Assembly (NCBI RefSeq): GCF_945890115.1
Contig: NZ_CAMDCK010000002.1
Location: 62,001-126,000, forward strand
Direction of reading: 5' to 3'
DNA length: 64,000 bases
DNA from: Sphingorhabdus sp. EL138
Lineage (GTDB): Bacteria; Pseudomonadota; Alphaproteobacteria; Sphingomonadales; Sphingomonadaceae
Made by a program: the position numbers and the translations under genes. The stretch's first letter is position 1. The number at the start of each line of letters is the position of its first letter. Under the pieces are notes generated by a model. The model did no database searches, was not told the DNA's origin, and worked only from the letters and a program-made list of their open reading frames with translations. This document shows positions 36,373-45,313 of this stretch, piece after piece.

Positions 36373-36388
36373 TTGACGTCTGCGTCAA
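36373..36388. promoter_or_regulatory. Palindromic operator candidate before the acyl-CoA dehydrogenase gene
   Basis: TTGACG-TCTG-CGTCAA is a perfect 6-4-6 palindrome 54 bases before the ATG. Its left half could serve as a -35 box. The shape resembles sites of regulators of acyl-CoA and branched-chain degradation genes; the binding protein is unknown. Confidence 0.45.
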
Positions 36389-36441
36389 CTTACTGCCATT
36401 GAAAGAGTTATACCGCAGGACAATTTTGCAGGGGATTTAAC

Positions 36442-37596
36442 ATGTCACTCGATACCATTCCACGCACCGCCTATAATGAAGACCATGAGGCGTTCCGCCA
36501 GTCTGTGCGCCAATTCCTTTTAAAGGAAGTCGCGCCAAATGCGAAGAAATGGCAGGAAGCTGGAATTGTCGATAAATCCATCTGGCCCAAAGCGGGTGCA
36601 ATAGGAATGCTGTGCCCAACTGCCCCAGTCGAATATGGCGGTCTGGGCCTCGACTTTGGTTACAACGCAATCGTCGACGAAGAATCGGCTTATTATGGCG
36701 GCGCTACAACCGGCTTCTCCTTGCAGTCTGACATCGTCGTCAACTACATCACCAGCTATGGTAGCGAAGAGCAGAAGAAGCATTGGCTGCCCAAGATGAT
36801 CGCTGGCGAAGTCATCACCGCGATTGCGATGACCGAGCCTGGCACCGGAAGCGACCTGCAAAGCATGAAGACCACTGCCAAGAAGGATGGCAATCATTAT
36901 GTCATCAATGGCAGCAAAACCTACATCACCAATGGCCAGAATGCGGACCTGATTTTGGTCTGCGTTAAAACCGACACCGAAATTCAGCCCGCTTATAAGG
37001 GCATGTCGATCGTTCTCGTTGAGGCGGAGCGTGAAGGTTTCAAACGCGGTCGCAACCTTGACAAAATCGGCATGGACGAAGCCGACACGTCCGAATTGTT
37101 CTTCGAAGATGTGCGCGTCCCCATGACCAATTGCTTGGGCGAAGAGGGCAAGGGCTTCATCTATCTGATGAGCGAATTGCCGCAGGAGCGTCTTTCTATC
37201 GCCGTGTCATCCATGGCAAGCACGCAAAAGGCATTTGACGAGACCGTCGCTTTTTGCCGCGACCGGATCGTCTTCGGCAAGCCATTGCTCGATTTCCAGA
37301 ACACCCGTTTTGTTTTGGCCGATATCAAATCCAAATTGCAGGTGGGCTGGGCGCATCTCGATTGGGCATTGAACCGCCATTATAAGAAAGAACTGACCGC
37401 CGAGGAAGGCGCAGCTGCGAAATTGTGGCACACAGATCTGCAGTGGCAAGTAATAGATGCCTGCCTGCAATTACATGGCGGCGCGGGATATATGAACGAA
37501 TATCCCATCGCCCGCATGTGGCGCGCCGCCCGCGTAACGCGTATTTTTGGCGGTACGAACGAGATCATGAAAGAACTGATCGGTCGGGGTCTATAG
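36442..37596 (+). CDS. Acyl-CoA dehydrogenase
   Basis: FAD-dependent enzyme introducing the alpha-beta double bond in acyl-CoAs. Seen: AIAMTEPGTGSDLQSMKTTA (FAD/substrate loop, near residue 130), QERLSIAVSSMASTQKA, DLQWQVIDACLQLHGGAGYMNEYPIARMWRAARVTRIFGGTNEIMKELIGRGL, where the Glu in GGTNEI is in the usual place of the catalytic base in short- and medium-chain enzymes. Length (384 aa) is standard. Chain-length specificity cannot be told. It is transcribed alone behind a palindromic site. Confidence 0.93.
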   Translation: MSLDTIPRTAYNEDHEAFRQSVRQFLLKEVAPNAKKWQEAGIVDKSIWPKAGAIGMLCPTAPVEYGGLGLDFGYNAIVDEESAYYGGATTGFSLQSDIVVNYITSYGSEEQKKHWLPKMIAGEVITAIAMTEPGTGSDLQSMKTTAKKDGNHYVINGSKTYITNGQNADLILVCVKTDTEIQPAYKGMSIVLVEAEREGFKRGRNLDKIGMDEADTSELFFEDVRVPMTNCLGEEGKGFIYLMSELPQERLSIAVSSMASTQKAFDETVAFCRDRIVFGKPLLDFQNTRFVLADIKSKLQVGWAHLDWALNRHYKKELTAEEGAAAKLWHTDLQWQVIDACLQLHGGAGYMNEYPIARMWRAARVTRIFGGTNEIMKELIGRGL

Positions 37597-37621
37597 AACG
37601 ATCTATATCCTCGGACTACTC

Positions 37622-37711
37622 CGTCACCCTGAACTTGTTTCAGGGTCCATCGTGCCACACAACCGGCGGTTGAGGCTGATAAATTGACCCTGAACCAAGT
37701 TCAGGGTGACG
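37622..37711. repeat. Dispersed inverted repeat between ACAD and thioesterase genes
   Basis: Arms CGTCACCCTGAACTTG at 37622-37637 and its reverse complement at 37696-37711 are perfect; the left arm continues as a hairpin (TTTCAGGGTC). It starts 25 bases after the dehydrogenase stop and ends 20 bases before the next ATG, so it fills nearly the whole gap. Confidence 0.87.
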
Positions 37712-37731
37712 ACTGTTTATAAAGGTTCCAC

Positions 37732-38166
37732 ATGCCCAAACCGCAAAGCTGGCAGCTTGACCCTGCAAGCTATCCATTCAGCCACCGCACGGAAACACGG
37801 TTTGCAGATATGGATTTGCTCGGCCACATCAACAATGTCGCCATGGCTGGATTGTTTGAGCATGGTCGCGGCATGTTTAATCACACAATCGGAGTCCAAC
37901 GAAGAGCGCCGGGGCAACGCTGGCTCATCGTCAGTGTGGCAATCGAGTATATCGCCGAGGCGCATTTCCCCCAACATGTTGATGTAGCGTGCGGCATATT
38001 GCGCGTGGGCAGCAGCAGTTGGCAGATCGCGTCCGCAGCCTTTCAAGGCGGCGAATGCAAAGCGACTTGTATTACGACTATCGTCCTCACCGACGAACAA
38101 GGGCCAGCGCCTTTACCACAGGATTTGCGGGAAGAATTTGAACGGCTAAGCGTCAAGACCGCTTAA
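37732..38166 (+). CDS. Thioesterase family protein (4-hydroxybenzoyl-CoA-thioesterase-like hotdog)
   Basis: Hotdog-fold protein of 144 aa. TRFADMDLLGHINNVAMAGLFEHGR is the 4HBT motif (Asp-Met-Asp...Gly-His-Asn-Asn), followed by VSVAIEYIAEAHFPQHV. It probably hydrolyses acyl-CoA or acyl-ACP thioesters. Its TAA overlaps the stop of the convergent crotonase gene in a shared TTAA (38163-38166). Confidence 0.87.
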   Translation: MPKPQSWQLDPASYPFSHRTETRFADMDLLGHINNVAMAGLFEHGRGMFNHTIGVQRRAPGQRWLIVSVAIEYIAEAHFPQHVDVACGILRVGSSSWQIASAAFQGGECKATCITTIVLTDEQGPAPLPQDLREEFERLSVKTA

Positions 38167-38960
38167 TCAGCAAACACCCCTGCCCGCTTTTGCATTCCGG
38201 CCATAACCGCTTCGATCTGGTTAGGCTTGCGTATGACGCGGGCTTGGCGGACGCTTTCGGCCATCAATATCGCGTCTTCGTCCATATCGGCATATTCATT
38301 GAATAGCGCCTTTGCTTCGCGCATCGCTTCTGGGTTGCGGTCGGCAATTTCGCGGGCAATGGCCATGGCGCGGACATGCGGGTTTTCGTCTACGAACGTC
38401 GCAAAGCCCAGATTTAGCGCCTCGGCCCCTGAAAATTCCCGATTGGTGTAGGTCAGTTCACGCAAGCTGTCTTCACGCACCATCCCGCGCCACAAGGCAT
38501 AGCCGCCCATGTCGGGGATAAGCCCCCATTTCATTTCCATCACCGCAAGCCTCGCATCCGGCGCGACCACGCGAATGTCTGCGCCGCTCGCAATTTGCAA
38601 CCCGCCGCCGAAACACACACCATGCACCGCCGCGATCACGGGCATCGGCAATTTGCGCCACAGCATCGCAACCTGTTGGAATGTGTTGGCATTGCCGTGC
38701 GTCCGGTCGGTCAGGTTACCCATACCGCTGCTCGCACTTGCGCCACCGCTCGCCATGCTGCCCATATCAAGGCCTGCGCAGAAACTGCGTCCTTCGCCCG
38801 ACAACACCAACGCGCGTATGCCTTTCGTGCTGGCAAGCTCTTCACCTGCGGCTATGATCCCTTGAAACATCGCCGGGTCAAGTGCGTTCATCTTGTCCGC
38901 ACGCGTCAGGCGGACGTCGGCGACATGATTGTCGATGGAAATGGATACGCGGTCGTTCAT
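38163..38960 (-). CDS. Enoyl-CoA hydratase/isomerase (crotonase) family protein
   Basis: Crotonase-fold protein of 265 aa. The CoA-oxyanion segments are LSGEGRSFCAGLDMGSMASGG (near residue 55) and AAVHGVCFGGGLQIASGADIRV (near 110). The usual catalytic Glu pair is only partly conserved: MEMKWGLIPDMGG carries one Glu-like position. The reaction (hydratase, isomerase or other) is therefore open. It is translationally coupled to the upstream isomerase gene by a 4-base overlap. Confidence 0.88.
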   Translation of the reverse strand: MNDRVSISIDNHVADVRLTRADKMNALDPAMFQGIIAAGEELASTKGIRALVLSGEGRSFCAGLDMGSMASGGASASSGMGNLTDRTHGNANTFQQVAMLWRKLPMPVIAAVHGVCFGGGLQIASGADIRVVAPDARLAVMEMKWGLIPDMGGYALWRGMVREDSLRELTYTNREFSGAEALNLGFATFVDENPHVRAMAIAREIADRNPEAMREAKALFNEYADMDEDAILMAESVRQARVIRKPNQIEAVMAGMQKRAGVFAD

Positions 38961-39577
38961 GCTTCGCTCCTGTTCAGTGCAAATTCCACCAGCGGCAATT
39001 GATCATTACCAAAATACATCTTGTCGGTGTCAACAAATATGGTCGGCGAGCCATAGCCGCCGCGCGCTATGACCTCGTCGGTGTTCGCGCGCAACTGGGC
39101 CTTTACCGCATCGGTCTGTGACGCTATCCGCATGGCCTCTCCGTCAAGACCAGCCTTATTCGCCACCGCGACCAAGACATCGGGATCATCAAGATTTTCC
39201 TGCGCGCCAAAATAGCTCTCAAAGGCGGCCTTGGTGAACGTTTTTAGCGCCACCTGATCCCCTGCGAGCGCAGTTGCCATACGCATGGCGTTGATGCTTT
39301 TTGCGGGATGATAGATGCTGGGAAAGTTAAGTTCCACGCCCGCCAGCTTTGCCCAATCGCGCATAACCCGCCAACTATGCTTGAGCTTGGGGTTATCCGC
39401 CGCTTCTCGTGCGGCATATACAGACGGATTGACCGCATTGAAAACGCCACCGACCAATATGGGACGCAAGCGGACAGAGACGCCGGTGCGCGCAATGAGG
39501 GCATCAAGATTGTGGAACGCAATATAAGTCCACGGGCTTGAAAGATCGTAGAAAAATTCAACCCGTTCGCCGTTCAT
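38957..39577 (-). CDS. DsbA-fold protein, 2-hydroxychromene-2-carboxylate isomerase family
   Basis: Kappa-class GST/DsbA-like protein of 206 aa. It opens with VEFFYDLSSPWTYIAF, where Ser replaces the redox Cys of DsbA, as expected for the HCCA isomerase family. The C-terminus has GGYGSPTIFVDTDKMYFGNDQLPLVEFAL. The family isomerises hydroxychromene carboxylate in naphthalene breakdown, but many members have unknown glutathione-dependent roles, and no aromatic-degradation genes are nearby. ATGA overlap with the crotonase gene. Confidence 0.87.
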   Translation of the reverse strand: MNGERVEFFYDLSSPWTYIAFHNLDALIARTGVSVRLRPILVGGVFNAVNPSVYAAREAADNPKLKHSWRVMRDWAKLAGVELNFPSIYHPAKSINAMRMATALAGDQVALKTFTKAAFESYFGAQENLDDPDVLVAVANKAGLDGEAMRIASQTDAVKAQLRANTDEVIARGGYGSPTIFVDTDKMYFGNDQLPLVEFALNRSEA

Positions 39578-39800
39578 GTTCCGCTCCTTTTGCTCATATC
39601 AGCCATAGCATTGCGGCATATTTTATGAAGCCGATAAATTTCGATTTGCGCGCATGGACGAAAGTTCCAACGCTTGTCCGCGAAATTGCACCGTTTGGCG
39701 CAGTTCGACAAAGGCAAGGCCGCTGTTAATTTGACTTTAACCATAACCGGCCACAGAAGTGCGTGCGGGAACGCCCGTGGGGATGGGAAGTCGGTCGTGG

Positions 39801-41402
39801 ATGATACGCCTTATGTTTGACGGCAAAGAAACACGGCTTGCTGGACAGGGCTGGGACATGGATATGTCGTTGCCCGAAGCCATGACCAAGTCGATGCGTC
39901 ACAAATCCGAACCCAGCGCGTCTGGCGCCAGCTGGTTTCATCGCTTCGCCGAACTCGATTTTGTGCCAGACCTTGGCGAAGATATCGGATCGCTTCGCTG
40001 GTTCCGTGGCCTTGGCACTTTAACCGCATTAAGCGTCGCTGCGCTTGCACTTCTGCCAGATTACGGACCCATTTACGGTGTACAGCCCTCCTTGCCCACC
40101 GAGGCAGAGTTTGAAGAGGCGCGCGCACAAATGATTATGCCAATCGGTTATGGCAGCGACAGCGGCAAGCGCATGGCCGCCACGGACGCCGTTGTCGCGC
40201 TGGCCGATAGCCCAGAACGCCCGCGCATCGAGCTCACGGCATCTTTGGGGCGCGGCGACAGCTTTGCCCGTGTGCTCCAACGTTCGGGCGTCGGCGGCAG
40301 TGAGGCAGCCAATGTGGTGAACATGGTATCGGGCGTGACGGCATTGTCGGATATTGAGCCTGGCACCCCCATTGACATCATACTTGGAACGCGACCGTCG
40401 AAAAATCAGCCGAGACCGCTTGAATCCGTTGCCTTTCGCGCGCGCTTTGACCTCAATCTCGAAATCAATCGTGAAGGCGGCAGGTTAAGATTAAACAAAA
40501 AGCCCATAAACGTCGACAACACGCCGCTGCGTATTCGCGGAACTGTGGGTAATGAAGGCATCTTCCGTTCGGCACGAGCCGCCGGCGCGCCGGCGCGGGC
40601 TATTCAGGACTATCTGAAAGTCATTTCCGGACGCACATCCTTATCAAGCATCCGGTCGACTGACCAATTTGATATCATCGTTGATTACAAGCGCGCTGAA
40701 ACCGGCGAAGTTAAAGTAGGCGACCTGCTATATGCTGGCGTGGACCGCGATGGAAAATCCAATATCCAGATGCTGAAATGGACGCTGGGTAACAACACCC
40801 AATGGTTTGAGGCATCGGGCATCGGTGAGTCCAAAGGTACCCTCAGCCGCCCAGTGAATGGCCCCGTGACGTCTAGTTTTGGCGGACGGCGACACCCGAT
40901 TTTGGGCTATATGCGGATGCATGCCGGCCTCGATTTCAAGGCCGGCTATGGTCAGCCCATTTTTGCGGTGACCGACGGCGTTGTGGCTTTTGCTGGACGC
41001 AATGGCGGCTATGGCAATTTTGTGCGGCTGAATCACAGTGGCGGTCTGGCCAGTGGCTATGGCCATATGAGCCGAATTGCAGCACGCCCCGGTAGCAGAG
41101 TCCGGCGGGGACAAATCATTGGCTATGTGGGTTCCACAGGCCTGTCGACGGGACCACATTTGCATTATGAGCTTTATCGCAACGGGCGCGCAGTAAACCC
41201 AATGTCCGTGAAGTTTACCCAGCGGGCGCAGCTGTCCGGCGGTGACCTCACCCGTTTCAAGGGCAAGCTTCAAAGCCTAAAGTCCGTTACGCCAGGCGCG
41301 GCGCTTACCCCATTGCAAACGGCGGCTAAAAGGGACGAAGCACCAAAGCGGGAGATTGACCGGCTGACACTTCGCGACAGCCGGATACAGACCGGCGGAT
41401 AA
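39801..41402 (+). CDS. M23 family metallopeptidase (LytM-type peptidoglycan hydrolase)
   Basis: A cytoplasmic start, one membrane helix (LGTLTALSVAALALLPDY region, about residue 75-90), a periplasmic OapA/LysM-like middle domain, and a C-terminal M23 domain with HPILGYMRMHAGLDF (Zn His and Asp), HMSRIAARPG and GPHLHYELYRNG. All zinc ligands are present, so it may be an active endopeptidase. The frame is open back to a GTG at 39759; ATGs at 39801 and 39813 are alternatives. I took 39801 (GGGAAG upstream). Confidence 0.9.
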   Translation: MIRLMFDGKETRLAGQGWDMDMSLPEAMTKSMRHKSEPSASGASWFHRFAELDFVPDLGEDIGSLRWFRGLGTLTALSVAALALLPDYGPIYGVQPSLPTEAEFEEARAQMIMPIGYGSDSGKRMAATDAVVALADSPERPRIELTASLGRGDSFARVLQRSGVGGSEAANVVNMVSGVTALSDIEPGTPIDIILGTRPSKNQPRPLESVAFRARFDLNLEINREGGRLRLNKKPINVDNTPLRIRGTVGNEGIFRSARAAGAPARAIQDYLKVISGRTSLSSIRSTDQFDIIVDYKRAETGEVKVGDLLYAGVDRDGKSNIQMLKWTLGNNTQWFEASGIGESKGTLSRPVNGPVTSSFGGRRHPILGYMRMHAGLDFKAGYGQPIFAVTDGVVAFAGRNGGYGNFVRLNHSGGLASGYGHMSRIAARPGSRVRRGQIIGYVGSTGLSTGPHLHYELYRNGRAVNPMSVKFTQRAQLSGGDLTRFKGKLQSLKSVTPGAALTPLQTAAKRDEAPKREIDRLTLRDSRIQTGG

Positions 41403-41441
41403 GGCGTTGAGGAAAGAATATATCGCCGCTAAGTGTTTTGC

Positions 41442-42443
41442 ATGAGCGATATATCTTCTTTTCCAAACAGCCGCCTGCGCCGCACCCGTATCACTGGTTG
41501 GAGCCGCGCGATGGTGCGCGAAAATATGCTTTCTCCTGCCGATCTCATCTGGCCATTGTTCGTAACCGAAGGCGAAGGCATTGAGGAACCGATAGCGACG
41601 CTCCCCGGGGTCTCGCGCTGGTCCGTTGACCAGATTGTCCTGCGCGCTGCCGAAGCCATCGAATTGGGCATACCTTGCATTGCGCTGTTCCCGAACACAC
41701 AGGCCGACCGCCGTACCGAAGATGGTGCGGAAGCGTTCAATCCCGACAACCTCATGTGCCACGCCATTCGCGCTATCAAGCAAGCGCATGGGGACCAGAT
41801 TGGGGTTTTGACTGATGTCGCGCTCGACCCTTACACCACCCATGGGCAAGATGGGCTGATCGATGATGACGGCTATGTCGTCAATGATGACACCGTCGCC
41901 GCGCTCGTCGACCAAGCGATCAACCAGGCCAATGCAGGCACGGACATCATCGCGCCAAGCGATATGATGGATGGCCGCATTGGTGCCATTCGCAAAGCAT
42001 TGGAAATGAACGGGCATCATAATGTTCAGATCATGTCCTACGCCGCCAAATATGCGAGTGCCTTTTACGGACCGTTCCGCGATGCGGTCGGCTCGCGCGG
42101 TCTGCTAAAGGGTGACAAGAAATGTTACCAAATGGACCCGGCCAATACCGATGAAGCAATGCGCGAAGTGGCTATGGACATTGCCGAAGGTGCAGACAGC
42201 GTCATGGTGAAGCCCGGCCTGCCCTATCTTGATATTGTCCGCCGGGTGCGTGAGCGCTTTAACGTGCCTGTGTTCGCATATCAGGTGTCGGGTGAATATG
42301 CGATGATTGAGGCTGCCGCCGCGGCGGGCGCAGGTGATCGTGATGCGCTTGTGCTGGAAACGCTCATGGCCTTCAAACGTGCGGGATGTTCGGGAATATT
42401 GACCTATCATGCGGCGGTGGCGGCGCGCTTACTTAGGGCGTAA
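41442..42443 (+). CDS. hemB: Delta-aminolevulinic acid dehydratase (porphobilinogen synthase)
   Basis: Joins two aminolevulinate molecules to porphobilinogen in haem synthesis. Active-site lysines lie in SYAAKYASAFYGPFRDA and SVMVKPGLPYLDIV. The metal site reads LTDVALDPYTTHGQDG, with Asp in place of the Cys of zinc enzymes, marking the Mg-dependent type of alphaproteobacteria and Pseudomonas. Length from ATG 41442 is 333 aa. It starts 39 bases after the M23 gene and may be read through from it. Confidence 0.96.
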   Translation: MSDISSFPNSRLRRTRITGWSRAMVRENMLSPADLIWPLFVTEGEGIEEPIATLPGVSRWSVDQIVLRAAEAIELGIPCIALFPNTQADRRTEDGAEAFNPDNLMCHAIRAIKQAHGDQIGVLTDVALDPYTTHGQDGLIDDDGYVVNDDTVAALVDQAINQANAGTDIIAPSDMMDGRIGAIRKALEMNGHHNVQIMSYAAKYASAFYGPFRDAVGSRGLLKGDKKCYQMDPANTDEAMREVAMDIAEGADSVMVKPGLPYLDIVRRVRERFNVPVFAYQVSGEYAMIEAAAAAGAGDRDALVLETLMAFKRAGCSGILTYHAAVAARLLRA

Positions 42444-42477
42444 CACCTAAACGCATCCGTCCTCCGCACCTTAAGCT

Positions 42478-43053
42478 ATGGAAAAGCCAATGATACACAC
42501 GCGCAACGACATCAGCATCATTACGTTGAACGGCAAAACACCGCAGATCCACGACAGCGCCTTTATCGCGCCGGGTTGCCGTATCATCGGGGATGTCACC
42601 ATCGGAGCTGAAGCAAGCATCTGGTATAATTGCGTCATCCGCGCAGAGGTGAACCGCGTGGTCATTGGTGCGCGAACCAATATTCAGGACGGCAGCATCG
42701 TCCATTGTGACGGCCCGGCGCCCGGGGTTGAGGACGGATTTCCCACCCTCATTGGGGACGATGTGCTCGTGGGACATAATGTCATGCTGCACGGTTGCAT
42801 CTTGCATGATCGCGCCTTTGTTGGCCTGTCCTCGACCGTCATGAACGGCGCAGTGATTGAAGGCGACGCCATGCTCGCCGCTGGCGCGATGTTGACCCAA
42901 GGCAAACGGATAGCAACACGGCAATTATGGGCGGGTTCGCCTGCGCGTTTTGTGCGCGATCTTGACGATGCTGCGGTCATGGACATGCGGCTTGGTGTTG
43001 CGCATTATGTTCACAATGCCAAGGCACATGCCGCCGCCGTAACTTCGGTTTAA
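42478..43053 (+). CDS. Gamma carbonic anhydrase family protein
   Basis: Left-handed beta-helix protein built of hexapeptide repeats (for example IIGDVTIGAEASIWYNCVIR). The three zinc-ligand histidines of the family are visible in SIVHCDGP and VGHNVMLHGC. Length 191 aa. It may hydrate CO2 or be a non-catalytic homologue. It follows hemB by 34 bases and probably shares its transcript. ATG 42478 or 42490 could be the start. Its stop shares TTAA (43050-43053) with the convergent receptor gene. Confidence 0.9.
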   Translation: MEKPMIHTRNDISIITLNGKTPQIHDSAFIAPGCRIIGDVTIGAEASIWYNCVIRAEVNRVVIGARTNIQDGSIVHCDGPAPGVEDGFPTLIGDDVLVGHNVMLHGCILHDRAFVGLSSTVMNGAVIEGDAMLAAGAMLTQGKRIATRQLWAGSPARFVRDLDDAAVMDMRLGVAHYVHNAKAHAAAVTSV

Positions 43054-45152
43054 AACTTCGCCCTTATGGTGACGCGGCCGTTCATGGGCGCACCGGTCGA
43101 TATATTGTTATTATTATGCGCATCCGAATAATAATCGGTGTTGAACAGGTTTTCGACATTCAACTGCAATTGTAGCGCATCGCTCAGGTCATAATAAAAT
43201 GCCGCATCAACGCGCGTGAAAGCAGGCAGCTTTGTTGTATTGGCGGCCGTACGTATGGCCGCAAACTGGCTGGATTGGTGAATGATACCAAGGCCAGCTG
43301 CAAATCGACCGTTAAAGTCATAGCGGTTCCACAGGCTCGCCTGATGCTGGGGCACTTGCCCCAAACGCACGCTGTCATTGCCAGCCAGGGTTGCGTCCTG
43401 ATAGCTATAGCCGCCATGCACCTGCCATGATGACGTAATGTTGCCCGTGACCGCCAACTCAACGCCTTGCGTCCGCGTCGTACCTATATTGATGCTGGCC
43501 ACAGGATTGCGTGGATCAGGCGTCGTCGCATTGCTGCGTTCCAGCTGAAACACAGCCAGCGTCAGGTTCAGATTGGGCTGCACATCCCATTTGGCGCCAA
43601 GCTCGTAATTGGTAAACTTTTCCGGCGCGAGATTTTCCTGCGTCACCGTCAGCGCCAAAAACTGGTCGCCGGAGCGTGGCAGGAAAGACTGGCTGTAGCT
43701 GCCATATAAAGAGATATTCTCCTGCGGCTTGAAAATCAGGCCAAGGCGCGGACTTACTTTTTCATCCTTTCGCGCAAAGGGCCGGTCAACCGCTGGAAAC
43801 AGGTCTGTGCCTGCAATGTCGAAATTATCATAACGCAGACCAGCAACAATATCGATATGGTCGCCAAGGCTGATCTGGTCCTGAACATAAGCAGAGAAGA
43901 ATTTTACGTCGGACACGGTATCGCGTGACAATGCGCTGAAATTGACGGTCGGGAAAATAGGATTAGCCAAGCTGAACGTGGACGTGGAGAGCACACCGTT
44001 GAAACGCCGATTGGCCGATTTTTGATCTCCATATTCCGTGCCGACTAGGATTTTATGGCCCAACGGACCCGTTTCCACATCCCAGACCAAATTGGCTTGC
44101 GCGATGAAGTTTTCACGTTGGGTCGGGTCACTATACGCGGCCAAAGCCACAGTGCCATTCTGCGCCGTCGCAGCGCCATTGGGATAGACGTTCAGGTAAA
44201 CTTTGTCATAGTCGCCATATAATATTGTCCCGCTAAAGCTCAAATTTGAAGTCAACGCACCATCGAGCCGCAATTTGGCGATGTGCGCCTCCAACTTGGT
44301 ATGGTTGATGCCCGGAACGCCAAAAAATTGGTCGCGATAGCCTGCGATTGGGCGGTTAGGCTGACCGACGCCAGCGGCGATTGATGGAATTCCGCGGTCG
44401 GTTGTGCGGTCGTCATGCACATATTCATAGGACAGCCCAAGCTTCCACCTATCGTTCAGTTTTAACGCAACATAAGGGTTCCAAGCATAACGCTCCCCCC
44501 CAACGAAGTCGCGATGGCTGTCGAATTTTTCGTAAATGGCGTTGACGCGCACGGTTACGGCATCGCTCAAGGGCGCGTTGACATCCGCCGATATATCATA
44601 AGCGCCAAGGCTGTTGATGCTGACCTGCCCTGCATAAATAAAATCATCGCTCAAAGGCGATTTCTGCACGCGGTTGATTATACCGCCGCCGCCGCCGCGA
44701 CCGAAGATCAGGGCATAAGGCCCTTTCAGAATTTCGACGCGTTCGATGTTGTACAGGCCGCGATAATATTGAACGTCGTCGCGCACACCATCCAAGAAAA
44801 AGTCAGCGGTGGTGTTTTGCCCGCGCAAGGTAATCTGGTCGCGATTGCCCTCGCCTTGGCCCACCGTTGTGCCCGGGACATAACGCAAAATGTCCGCAAG
44901 CGAATGATGCGCCTGATCATCCAACTGATCGCGAGTGACGACGTTAATCGTCTGCGGAATATCAATCAACGGTGTGTCGGTTTTGGTCGCGGTAACGGAA
45001 TTGGTCGCAAGATAGCCGTCGCTTAGGCCCGTTACGATGATTGTCCGGCTGTCATCATAAGCTTCGACGTCAAACGCGTCTTCGGCGAAGGCCGGTTGCC
45101 CCAATGCCGAAGCGGACAGCAAAGTGATAATGGACGCAGATAGGCGGAGCAT
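43050..45152 (-). CDS. TonB-dependent siderophore receptor
   Basis: Outer-membrane receptor for ferric siderophores (FhuA/FecA-like). From 45152 it has 700 aa with a signal peptide (MLRLSASIITLLSASALGQPAFA), a TonB-box region (SRTIIVTG), the plug (IPQTINVVTRDQLDDQ, VPGTTVGQGEGNRDQITLRG) and a barrel ending NGRVTIRAKF. The plug motif DGVRDDVQYYRGLYNIERVEILKGP is the siderophore-receptor signature. The frame runs back to 45371, but that part looks non-coding. A Fur-like palindrome lies 18 bases upstream. Confidence 0.94.
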   Translation of the reverse strand: MLRLSASIITLLSASALGQPAFAEDAFDVEAYDDSRTIIVTGLSDGYLATNSVTATKTDTPLIDIPQTINVVTRDQLDDQAHHSLADILRYVPGTTVGQGEGNRDQITLRGQNTTADFFLDGVRDDVQYYRGLYNIERVEILKGPYALIFGRGGGGGIINRVQKSPLSDDFIYAGQVSINSLGAYDISADVNAPLSDAVTVRVNAIYEKFDSHRDFVGGERYAWNPYVALKLNDRWKLGLSYEYVHDDRTTDRGIPSIAAGVGQPNRPIAGYRDQFFGVPGINHTKLEAHIAKLRLDGALTSNLSFSGTILYGDYDKVYLNVYPNGAATAQNGTVALAAYSDPTQRENFIAQANLVWDVETGPLGHKILVGTEYGDQKSANRRFNGVLSTSTFSLANPIFPTVNFSALSRDTVSDVKFFSAYVQDQISLGDHIDIVAGLRYDNFDIAGTDLFPAVDRPFARKDEKVSPRLGLIFKPQENISLYGSYSQSFLPRSGDQFLALTVTQENLAPEKFTNYELGAKWDVQPNLNLTLAVFQLERSNATTPDPRNPVASINIGTTRTQGVELAVTGNITSSWQVHGGYSYQDATLAGNDSVRLGQVPQHQASLWNRYDFNGRFAAGLGIIHQSSQFAAIRTAANTTKLPAFTRVDAAFYYDLSDALQLQLNVENLFNTDYYSDAHNNNNISTGAPMNGRVTIRAKF

Positions 45153-45169
45153 GTTGAACCTTAGTTTTA

Positions 45170-45186
45170 TTGCGAATGACTCGCAA
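45170..45186. promoter_or_regulatory. Fur-box-like operator for the siderophore receptor
   Basis: TTGCGA-ATGAC-TCGCAA is a 6-5-6 palindrome with the TGCRAATnANTYGCA shape of alphaproteobacterial Fur sites. It lies 18 bases upstream of the receptor ATG, where Fur-Fe2+ would block transcription. The other side of the region leads to arsC. Confidence 0.6.
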
Positions 45187-45313
45187 ATCAATTTTGGCTC
45201 ACTATTGAGAAGCGTTATCATATGCAATTGAAAATTGTGAAAATGATTGGATTGCTTTTGCATCTGGGCGATTGTTTGCACTATCAAGATGGGATTGAAG
45301 GAGGTTTTCAACG

